Shown here: piece after piece, positions 19,256 through 29,151 of the stretch
How positions within the stretch are numbered: the first letter of the stretch is position 1
How the letters are laid out: each line of letters begins with the position of its first letter
Assembly (NCBI GenBank): GCA_001661515.1
Contig: LUVW01000003.1
Span: forward strand, 1 to 64,000
From: Capniomyces stellatus
Taxonomy: Eukaryota; Kickxellomycota; Harpellomycetes; Harpellales; Legeriomycetaceae
Direction of reading: 5' to 3'
Length of the DNA stretch: 64,000 nucleotides
The notes under the pieces: model-generated
Told to the model about the DNA's origin: nothing
Databases searched by the model: none
The model's input: the letters and a program-made list of their open reading frames with translations, nothing else
Translations under genes and position numbers: made by a program

Positions 19256-21409
19256 ATGGGTTCCTGTCTTTCTACAGAAACCGACAGCATCGCACTGCGT
19301 AGCTCCAAGATTGATCGAAATATAAAACTGGACAAGGAGAAATTGGGCCAGGAAATAAAGATCCTTCTGCTAGGTATTTCCACAAATAATTTGTTCATTA
19401 ATGAGCTTTACGAAATAGATAAAAGCAATTAGCACCTTGCCTGAATAGCACATTAGAATATAAAACGATTCCATCTCTAATCTGCATTCAAGAATTTAAC
19501 CATTGCCAATAATAATGTTAAAAATAAAAACCAGGGTTGATTGTTGGCTGAGACGAGAATATAACAGTTGTGTGTGTGTGTAAAATGGCAATTACTTTAA
19601 CTTGTAGGAAGCGGGGAATCAGGGAAATCAACTGTTGTCAAGCAAATGAAGATTTTATATAAGAATGGATACACGGAAGAGGAGCTGTGTATATATGCAC
19701 CCATAATACATAGAAATGTTTTAGAATCTGCCCACGAGCTTTCCAATGGATTTAAAGCGTGCGGTATAGAGCCAGAGCTGGAAGAAAATAAAGTATGTAC
19801 TTACGACCATGTAAAATTGAACATTGGGTAAAGTAAAGAGATGAAACACCAGTTTAACTGACGATTTGCTTGCATAAACCTTGTACATAACACTAGGCAT
19901 TTATAGAGAAAATGAGTCGAGTAGACCTCGACAGTATGCTGACGATAGAGTTGACACCCGAGATAGTGAATAGTATGGTGTCCTTGTGGAAAGAATCCGG
20001 GATATCTGATATTCTGCTTAACAACTGCGGCTATACGATAATGGACTCGGCACAATAGTATGTACTAAGCAGTTAGACGGTATTTATACTAAAGAAACCC
20101 GGCATATGGCTTATATCCACCTGAACTAATATAAACATATATATTTGTGTGCGTGATTTATTTATTTGTATAATTGGGCGTAGCTTTTTTGAGAACGTGT
20201 GCCGGATTGGTAGTCCAGGGTATAGACCAAACGAGACTGATATACTGAGGGCAAGGTCAACCACTACGGGAATAACAGAGACGTCGTTTGAAATGGGAAA
20301 TCGAAAGGTTCATGTTTACGATGTTGGGGGTCAGCGGTCTGAACGGAAAAAGTGGATTCATTGTTTTGAGGGAGTTACAACGATCATATTTTGCGTTGCA
20401 CTAAGTGACTATGACCAAAACCTGCTAGAAGAGTCATCACATGTAATTACATTTATTTCCTATAACTGCGACAGTTTTCTTTTTTAATGGACTCATCGTT
20501 AACCGCCGCATAAAATATGCTATTCGGATACTAACGACCAACTTTTGGCCAAATACTTTCTTTTTTCTCTCACGGCTTTCCATAAACTTCCAAATTTTAC
20601 TTGTTCCATAACCATGGGTTTACTAATTTATTTGATTGCATTTTGTTTTGTTTTGTTTTGCTTTTGTTTTTGTGGTTTTCATAGAATCGGATGGAAGAAA
20701 GTCTAACGCTATTTCAAAGTATAGTAAACAGTAGGTGGTTTATGCGCAGTTCGGTGATACTGTTTTTAAACAAGATTGACATTTTTCAGCGTAAAATCCC
20801 CGTATTGCCGCTGAGTAGATTCTATCCCGAGTACAAAGGTAGGTTGTATATTTTCAACCCTTGCTTGGATCCAACCATAGATATTCTGTATACACACAAA
20901 TTAATATCTATATTTAACCCACATCACACCCCACCCCCCTCTCTACCATCCTTTTTTTATTTCTTACTCCAACTTGCTTGTGAATTTGATAGGTGGTGAC
21001 GATATTTCACTTGCAACAAAGTTCATACTTTGGAAATTCCAGTCAAAAAATCGTCTTGGTCTCCCACTTTACCCACAGTAAGTTTCAATTACCCCCCGTT
21101 ACATCTTGACTACTTTTATTTCCCATATGTGTTTACTAACACCGCCAAATCTTTAATAACCATTCCTTTTGTACTATTAGCATCACACAAGCTACAGATA
21201 CTTCTAACGTAAGACTTGACTTGTCGCCTCCTCACTTTAAATATAAACCAATATTAATATATCCAAACTATATATAAACTATATCTTGACAGTATTTTAA
21301 CTATATCTTAACAGCATCTTAACTATGTTTAATATAGATTCGTCTGGTGTTTGCAACAGTTCGAGAAACTTTGCTACAAAATGCATTAAAAGACAGTGGC
21401 ATATTATAA
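19256..21409 (+). CDS. Heterotrimeric G-protein alpha subunit
   Basis: Eight exons join in frame: 19256-19373, 19608-19792, 19897-20057, 20184-20442, 20685-20838, 20993-21077, 21181-21208, 21338-21409, giving 353 residues, the usual length. The N-terminus M-G-S-C offers myristoylation and palmitoylation sites. The GTPase motifs are complete: G1 G40-S-G-E-S-G-K-S-T, switch I R179-S-T-T-T-G, switch II D201-V-G-G-Q205, G4 N270-K-I-D273, and a T-Q-A-T-D-T G5 motif. The C-terminus is S-G-I-L: the Cys at -4 used by pertussis toxin is Ser here, and this tail sets receptor choice. It couples seven-helix receptors to cAMP or mating MAPK signalling at the plasma membrane. Assignment to a fungal G-alpha class would need a tree. 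Confidence 0.95.
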
Positions 21410-22187
21410 AATGTTGATATCGTCCGGTTCAAGTCCCTCCTATTCCCTTTCTCCCCTCCCCCTTGTTCCTTTTTTACTATCAAGCCATTGCTTTATTTAT
21501 TGTATAACCGCAAACCTTAACGCCAGAAACATCCAGTGGCTGTAGCAACAGTGACCGAGGTAGCTCTAATAGCAACAGCACCTCAAACTGTACATAAAAA
21601 AAACATTCCACGAAAACGATGCGTGGTTTAATCCTTTCAAAGTATGGATTTATCATCTCAATATGCCTTTATGAAGCCATCCATTTTGAATATTCAATCG
21701 GCTAAAATGAACTAAGCACACAATACTTCCTTTTTTCTTTCAAAAGGATAAGTCTGTCTTTGTTTGGCTACTCGCTTTAATAACTCCACGTATTTCTTTG
21801 CTTTTTTTTGCTTTCGATATACTTTATCACATTTATGTATTTGCTGCTAGGACACGCCATTTTGATTGTATACTTTATAATGCATATCTTTTCAATAATA
21901 TATATATTATTATTTGGCCTTGAGCAGCAATTTTTCCAATAACTGAACAACCATCAAGCCAAAATACCATTCCAGGATCAATGTTTGTAATTTCATAGTA
22001 TTTAGCAAACACAATGGCTATACACACACCACTTTCAATATTCCTCCCCCCCCCTCCCCCAAGTCAAAGCTTATTTTCGGATGGCAGATGTTGAAATCTT
22101 GTTTATTTTGGGAATAAAAAAAAACAATCACTGGACATCTAAGGTGTAATCATGTTAAGGTTATTGTGTACTTTGGGCGAATGTATT
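21410..22187. other. Convergent spacer
   Basis: About 780 bases between the G-alpha and QCR9 3' ends; T/C-rich, with a C run near 22048. No gene seen. Confidence 0.55.
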
Positions 22188-22555
22188 TTACTCGTCTTTG
22201 ATGAAACGGTGCTTGACGTCCTTCCATTGAGTCTATATGATTATATATTTTTTATTATGACAGGCATTTAGGTTGGTAAATGTTAAATGTCGATTCCCCT
22301 CCACTTTAAACTCCACCGCAACAAATCCACTTAATTTAAAAAAAAAATTCCTCTATAAAACCAAATTAAAAAATAAACAGCAATCAAACATAAAAATAGA
22401 CAAAAACTTACGGTGTGTGCTGAATCCCAAGCTTTGCTAAAGTACTTGTCGAAACAGATGGAAAAGGCGAATCCACCCGCTACTACCGAGGTAAAGTATA
22501 CTGATTCTCTCTTGAAGAAAGTATTGTAGATTGTTTTCATCATTGGGCTTGACAT
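22188..22555 (-). CDS. QCR9: Cytochrome bc1 complex subunit 9
   Basis: Two exons on the minus strand: 22555-22412 and 22232-22188 (intron donor ACC|GTAAGT, acceptor ATATAG|ACT), giving 62 residues. The sequence has the Qcr9 pattern: I-Y-N-T-F-F-K-R-E-S-V-Y near the start, one membrane helix around residues 18-40 (V-V-A-G-G-F-A-F), F-D-K-Y, then Q-W-K-D-V-K in the second exon. Qcr9 is a small inner-membrane subunit of respiratory complex III, next to the Rieske protein and cytochrome c1. The frame left unspliced would give a false hydrophobic C-terminus, so the intron matters to the call. Length matches the family (about 57-66). Confidence 0.9.
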
Positions 22556-23230
22556 TTTTATTTAGTTTGATTGATTGTCTTCTCTTTTAAATAAATTCGT
22601 GTTGCTTAATTGACGCAATTAAAATCAAAAGATAAAGAAGATAAAAGAAATGGTCTGATTCAAACGTGCTTCAAAGTATTGCGGCTAAATTTGGTTCTCT
22701 GTTACAAAAAATATATATGTAATACGATTATTTTTTTTTTTGCAGTAAATTTTATGGGCATAAAACTAGCTCTTGATGTTAATTAATACAAGTGCACTTT
22801 ATATTGATTGATAACTAAAAAATTTCCCTGTTTTTATCATTTTTCTTTTCAAAACATCACAACTACAGGAATTTGGAGGATAAGTAGATAAAGAGCCTTT
22901 TCTGGGTTCATTGGTCAATTTCGCTGATACAATATCTACACGAGCAAGCACCACGATAGGCCGCTTTTTATTTCAACAACCTAATTCCCTATCTTTTTGT
23001 CCAATGAAAAGGCAAAACAACTACCAAACCAAAGCTTACCATAAATAAAAAAAGCAGCAAGGTTTTTGTACAGTGATAGTCAACATAAACACACATCCAA
23101 GCACAAAGCAAAGGAACTGTGTGTCAAGGCTGCAGTAGACTTAAGGTTATTTACAAACAGCCACTGTGCTTAGTAGCCAAGTGTGTTTTCGATGTAAAGC
23201 AAAATTGACCGAAAAAAAAGTGTTTTACCA
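22556..23230. other. Intergenic, no gene seen
   Basis: Upstream of QCR9. AT-rich, no recognisable frame. Confidence 0.55.
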
Positions 23231-23255
23231 GCACAAACACAAACACAAACATACA

Positions 23256-23290
<35 letters not shown>
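23231..23290 (+). repeat. (CACAAA)n / (CA)n microsatellite
   Basis: CACAAA units run into about 17 CA dinucleotides, ending near 23289. Confidence 0.9.
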
Positions 23291-23292
<2 letters not shown>

Positions 23293-23481
23293 CACTAATC
23301 TCTAGCCATCAAGCTTGTTTTAGTTTGATATTTGTCAAATTTAAAACTGCATAATTATTAAACTCCGGACTAAACTAATTTCCCGTGTTGACAAGTGTCT
23401 TTAGAATAAATATAAACGTTGTACATACTTATACTTTTGTAAATGATAATTAAAAAAAAGGTAAAGCTTTCGGGAGCAAAA

Positions 23482-24564
23482 TCACTCAAGCTGGCTAATA
23501 ACGGATTTAGCTAAAGTAGAACCAATGTTGACCCCTTTGTCCTCACCATCTGCAATACCAGCACTGTATTTGGCCTCGTTGATGTCTTTGCAGCATAGAA
23601 TTCCCGAGATGCAGATAGCTTCAGTCCCACTCTTGATTTGCTCAATGCCATACTCGGCAGTGTCTGAAATGAATTTAAAGTGTTTTGTTCCTCCCTTGAT
23701 GAGTGATCCAATACAGACAACGGCATCAATAGGTCTCTTGGACGTTTTGTTCAAGTATTGTTGGGTTCTGGATATCTTGATAAGATATTTTGCTAGCCCA
23801 GGCAGCTCGTATGAACCTGATGCACTGTACACTGAGATGTTCCCTGCCTCTATTCCAGAATCTATCAAGTCGGTAGCAGTTTTAATGACGATCTCGCTGT
23901 TTATTTCCATATTCCACTGTGCACACAAGATTGCCACAGTATGTGGCTTTGGTGCTACGGATTTGCTGCTTGGGTGATTTAAAGACTTCATTATCTCGGT
24001 GTCAGATTCACCGTTGCAAAACATGCTTCGGGTTTTTATCTCAGACAATGCAGCTGTTGCCCAAAAGTACCCGTGGTTGGACCCCTTCTCAACTCGTCCG
24101 ATCCCTGCTCTTTCCAGCCCTTGCTCGTAGTTGTTGCACGTCAAAATACCCAAGATACAGGGCACGTTGAGATCCAGGGTAATATCTAACACGTTGTCAT
24201 AAGACTGCTTGCACTTTGAGTCAAAGTCAGCTATTTCTTCCTCGATAAAGATTCCGATGCAGATAGCAGCATCGTAACCATAGTTGTATCCTACATTGTC
24301 ATACACACAATTTTTGCTTTCGGAACCAATCTTTGTTCTGGAATTCAGAAGCAACCCTCTTGTTTCACCCGCAATATCTACAGGATCCGAAACATCTACT
24401 ACGTGGATATTGTCTCTGTTTACCCCGGATTTGGCAAGACCATCTATCGCGCCTTCTACAAGTGTTTTTACAATTTCAGTTTTAATTTGAGCAGAGACTA
24501 TTAGAATTTTAGGATTCAAATCGCCAGCCTCGATTTGTGTTTTTGGTGCGTCAACATACGGCAT
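23482..24564 (-). CDS. RIB4: Tandem two-domain 6,7-dimethyl-8-ribityllumazine synthase
   Basis: A single exon of 360 residues holding two lumazine-synthase domains (about 18-178 and 207-360). The family makes the riboflavin precursor from ribityl-aminouracil and dihydroxybutanone phosphate, at sites between neighbouring subunits. Domain 2 keeps the donor half: A-Q-W-N (W217), S249-G-S-Y-E-L-P, and K290-G-G-T-K-H-F with the catalytic-type His295. Its second half is lost: the phosphate-binding Arg is Ser334. Domain 1 is the mirror case: its first half is lost (Q-I-K-T for R-W-N-x; E-E-E-I-A-D-F for K-G-x-T-x-H-F, with Asp113 at the His position). Its second half is excellent: L-G-I-L-T-C, E147-Q-G-L-E-R152-A-G and N163-H-G. 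One active site per chain pair is therefore expected. Standard fungal Rib4 is about 165-200 residues with one domain. Confidence 0.88.
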   Translation of the reverse strand: MPYVDAPKTQIEAGDLNPKILIVSAQIKTEIVKTLVEGAIDGLAKSGVNRDNIHVVDVSDPVDIAGETRGLLLNSRTKIGSESKNCVYDNVGYNYGYDAAICIGIFIEEEIADFDSKCKQSYDNVLDITLDLNVPCILGILTCNNYEQGLERAGIGRVEKGSNHGYFWATAALSEIKTRSMFCNGESDTEIMKSLNHPSSKSVAPKPHTVAILCAQWNMEINSEIVIKTATDLIDSGIEAGNISVYSASGSYELPGLAKYLIKISRTQQYLNKTSKRPIDAVVCIGSLIKGGTKHFKFISDTAEYGIEQIKSGTEAICISGILCCKDINEAKYSAGIADGEDKGVNIGSTLAKSVISQLE

Positions 24565-25344
24565 ATTGAGATCGTTGGGTATGATTTTCTTCCTGGTCAG
24601 GTGAATAAATATTTGATTTAAATCTTTTGACGGCGAAGCGTGTTTAAAGCAAAGATAAGAAGGTGCTATAGCGACTATTTAACTACAGGGCTAATTGACT
24701 AGCTGCGTTTGAACTTTGGGTTTCCTTTGTTGATTTATACTAGATTTAAGCCAAATAGCTAAAATTTGGTTTTTGATACGATAATGCTGTTTAAATTTAG
24801 CACCATTTTATTCGACTAAAGCTAGAAAAATAATAATTTTGCACAAAAATAGACCCAAAAAGTATAAATATTTAGTCCATTAAAGTCACAACTTGGACAA
24901 AACAAATGCCATTCCACAATGTTCCAATTAACTTGACGCATAGCCCTACCAACTATTGCACTCACCCCTCATATATCTGATTACAAAATAGTGATTAGTA
25001 ATTCGGCCAAGTCTTCGATGTATATTACTAATCATATTGTTCGTTTAAACGTATGTGGAGTAAGCCTGATTTAAATGGATCATAAATTGAAACACACGCA
25101 TCATTATTAAGCTATATAGTGTGCAAGGTGAAAGACTAACTTTTCCTCCGTCCCAATGCAAACACAGTTTCATATTTGAACTCTTTGCCTAAACTCAATC
25201 AGTCAAGTTTTTTAAGCTGGTAGACGTTTGATTTTTAGCAAATACTATCGAAACAAACCGCTATTAAATTTTAGCAAAGTTCCTGTTTTCAATTCTGCAA
25301 GCCAAGCATGATTGATTAGTAATAAACTATTTGTTTATTTACAT
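24565..25344. other. Intergenic, upstream of RIB4
   Basis: Promoter side of the minus-strand lumazine synthase. No gene seen. Confidence 0.55.
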
Positions 25345-25414
25345 TTTATTTATGAGGTTTATTTATGAGGTTTATTTATGAAGTTTGTTTATGAGGTTTA
25401 TTTTTGAAGTTTAT
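25345..25414 (+). repeat. Degenerate TTTATTTATGAGG tandem repeat
   Basis: About five imperfect copies of a 13-14 base unit, with GAGG/GAAG variation. Confidence 0.75.
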
Positions 25415-26191
25415 TGTCAACATAGCCAGCATAACAATTTTATTATTTAAATCAATAAATTTGAAAGGAAATAAAACGAATAATAAACTAGACTGCTCAT
25501 AACAGCTAGCAAAATATCAGCCTAAGAACCCCGTATGTATTATTACTACTTAAGACCAATTTTGTTCAAATAAAAGTTGCTTGGTGCTACGAGCAGATTA
25601 GTCGGAGAGAGAGAGAGAGAGAGAGAGTGTGTGTGTGTGTGTGTGCTTGTAGCAATTGAGTGGTTTATGTGTGCCTTTGGATAAAGGGTTGGGTTAAATA
25701 TATCTAGGCTTGGGATGACTTTATTCGACTTTTATTTTTAAAAATGACAGCAAGGACGTGTCCCCATCTTATATATATAATATATATGTGGTTTAGATAT
25801 GGCTTCTGGTAGGTCGCATCCAGGAAAAAAAATGCTATGTTCATAGCGTATACTATCCGTTTTAAATAATAAAAGTGATAAAAACTGGCCCAATTGTTAA
25901 ACTGGCGTTAAAAGAATGTAATTAAAAAAGAGTAATTGGTTTGGTTTATTGTAAATAAGCTTGATTTACGTTTAATTGTTGGTATGATTAGAGCAGAAAA
26001 CTTTCTGTTGAAGTTGGCAATTGCGACCACCAATTCAAATTAATAGTAAATCCTGGGCTGACAAATTTAAAAAAACAAACTGACCATCTTGTTCTTGTTC
26101 TTTTTCGCAAAGGTTTAATGAATTGTAGGGATTTTAAGTAAACAAGTTGTGTGAATCTATAAATACAATAATAATATAAGAAAAGTGAAGA
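25415..26191. other. Intergenic with (GA)n(GT)n
   Basis: A compound dinucleotide microsatellite occupies 25605-25645; otherwise AT-rich, leading into the 26192 gene. Confidence 0.6.
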
Positions 26192-27721
26192 ATGGATCCT
26201 GATGCAGATAAAAGCGTTGAGGGCAGGAGCGCTAAGGGCACAGAAGAGTACAATAGTATGCCAGTTCAAAATACGGGTTTAAATTTAAAAAAAGGTAAAG
26301 CGGAAATGGGAAAATACAATGGTATAAACGAAACAGATGGCAAAGACGACTTTGCAGGGTTTGGCGAGTTTAGTGAGTTTGACTCTAAAGTTAACGAATT
26401 TGATGAATTTGGCGAGTTTGATGACTTTCAGGAATTCGATACAACCTTTGAGCCGACAACGGTGGCGAATGAAACGGCCAAAGAAGACATTAGAGTGGAT
26501 AAAGAAGAAGACTTGCAAAACGAGATTTTGGCCAGCTTGGTAAGGATAGATTACTGAATACTATTAATAGCTCTGTCAGTAGTATAATTAGTGGTGGGAT
26601 AATAAAATAAAATAGTTGTATTAAACCACATGAAAAATAAATGGTTGATTGAGTAGATGCCAGCCTATGCAAATGGAGTTGCGCCAATTGAGCTTGGAAA
26701 GCTTACATTACAGAGTATAGGTCATATATTTGCTAAAGATGCAAAGGCTGGTTCTCTAGAAAGGTACTTTTTTTTAACGAAGCAAGTATATATACGAGCG
26801 AAAAATGGAGCTGGTTGTGTAATTAAAATTATTTGTTTTTTTACAGTAACACTATACTTTTCAACGTGTTTGGTAGAGACTCGACTACATACACCAATAG
26901 CGACAAGAGTATTGCCAGTTACCTTGATAGCATAAATGAAAACCGATACATAATCAACGACAAAAATACCAAATATTCAGCCGACCCGAATCTGGTTGAT
27001 TTATACACACACGAACTCTACACCATTATGATGTCGTCTATGGGCATCCAGACACAGACCACTGTAAGTTGGCTTTTTTTTTTTTTGCTAGTGACAGTAC
27101 AACTGCTGAATGTGGTACTAGCTGTGCACAATTTAATTGTATATATGTACTCTTTATTCATTAATTCTGACAAATATAATACATACTTTTATATAGGATA
27201 ATCACAGTAGTGGTGCTGCAGGATTTTTGGAGAATAAGTTGGCATTTGAAAATAAAATTAAAAACAAAAGGTCAAACCTGTCTAGCACAAGCAGGACTGA
27301 AGACAGAACGACCAATGCACAAGAAACCAGATACACAGCAGATATAAGCAAGTCTTCCTCTTGCTCAAAATCAAGGTTGAAACTCGGTTTGCTACTAGAC
27401 GACCAAGGAACTAAAACCAAAGATACGAGTATAGGAAATGACAACATGAGCCTAGAAGAGATCCGTGGTTTTGTTTCTAGATCTTCGTTTGACCCTACAG
27501 CGGACTATCACAAACTGGACCAAGCGATAAACTCGATTAACTATTACATCAATGAGGCTTTGACAGAGCAGAAAGACCTTGAGGATAGCACCGTTGTGTT
27601 CAACCAGGTTATACAAGCTTTAATAGGCCAGGCTGCACGCATTAAGGTCGAGGCTAAAGGCACGCCAACCAAACCAAGTAACAGCTCGCCAAAGCCCGGT
27701 AGATTTGGTTTTTTGAGGTAG
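26192..27721 (+). CDS. Aftiphilin/Laa2-like clathrin-adaptor accessory protein
   Basis: Four exons join in frame: 26192-26539, 26657-26763, 26847-27063, about 27197-27721, giving about 398 residues. The N-terminal third is acidic and carries several Phe-based adaptor-binding motifs (D-D-F-A-G-F-G-E-F; D-E-F-G-E-F-D-D-F) of the type that bind the ears of AP-1 gamma or GGA adaptors in aftiphilin and yeast Laa2. The middle (about 117-224) is a conserved-looking block without a named domain; the C-terminus is helical and ends basic. A role in clathrin-coated vesicle traffic at the trans-Golgi or endosome is inferred from the motifs only. The exon 4 edge is uncertain by a few bases. Confidence 0.5.
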
Positions 27722-29151
27722 ATTTGGTGTTTTGGGGTAGATTTGGTGTTTTGGATTGGGCGACCCAATTTTTTTTTGAAAATTCACCTAAACGTTCATC
27801 CCCTCCCCCAACCCTCCAGGGTAAAATTCGCTATCTGTGCTATAAGCTACAAACGCTCTTTAGCTTTAATGCCTAGGCAAAGTTATTTTTTCCGTGTAAA
27901 TAAAAAGTTGGTTTTAATAAATCCTGTTCTGATTATTGGAAATGAAGATTAAAAATTAAAAATGCGATATCACTGAAACTACTAATTTTTTTTTTTCCTT
28001 TACCGCCCAATCCAAACATACATACATACACTCTCTCTCTTCTCTTGAATGAATTGTTTGTTGGGCTCTTGGCCAACTCGAGTATAAATTATAGTAGATC
28101 CTTGCTTATTGCTTTTTTAAATATAAACAAGGATATTCCTCCAACACAATCAACCTACGTAGTGGTTAGTTGTGGGACAAGCAAAGTATACTTTTTCCAT
28201 TACTCAAGGCTGACCTCATTACAAGTTATGTCACGTATAGCACTTTTAAACCTGTAATTGTAAATAAACGCATATAAACACAATGTTCAATAGTAGCAAT
28301 CAAGATCATTTCTTGAAGAATGGCATTCTAGTATATATAATTCTAGAACTAACACGTCCATGTGAATTATGTCTTGATACCTGGTTGACTCGATAAACTT
28401 GGATTTGGATTTTAGAACAAACAGGTATACACGCTTATCGTGCATAGGAATAACTTTAATCGGACATATGAACTATTATAAATACGAGTTTGTAATTTAT
28501 TGAGTGTAAATTACTCAATTCATTGACAACAATGTGTGAAATGTCATCCCAGAGTACTTGGCTGCTTTTATAGGTATTAGCAATAGTGTTGCTAGTACAT
28601 TGCTGGTACATTGCAAAAAAAAATTCAGTTAAAATTATTAAGTGATGACTAAACTTGAAGGAGCAAAAAAAAATTGTCGTGTTAAATAGTTTATAATTCC
28701 TTGAAATAAAAAAAAATAGTTTAATTCCATCTCAATAAAAAGTAAATAATTTAACTGCACTTTAATTGGTATATCAACAAAGTTCAACGGTGGTGATGTC
28801 ATTGAATTTTTAGGTTTCCTGTTTTGGTATTTCACCTGGTTTGAAAGTAGACCATTTACAACTTCATCTTCACCAAAAAAAAATTTTTCAGTTGATACAC
28901 TGTAGTTTAAACTAACATAAAAGTGACGATGTATAGTGCAGCAGCACTCTCTTTTGTTCCTTTCATTTGTACAATTCGGCGACATCACTAAAGTACATAT
29001 ATCCTCACATTTTACTTTACGCTGAAATAGAAAATTATATTTGAAGTAAGTCTTAAGGATCTTTAGATCAGTACCGTTAAGCATAATCTGACAAGCAGGT
29101 TGACTAAAAACCAACTCTTTGGCTGCTTTGTATAAAACAAGACTAGCAACA
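27722..29151. other. Intergenic, promoter side of the MFS gene
   Basis: The minus strand has a 210-codon open frame (28638-29270) that overlaps the transporter's first exon. Its start looks signal-peptide-like, but the rest is AT-driven and unrecognised. No convincing gene seen. Confidence 0.5.
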
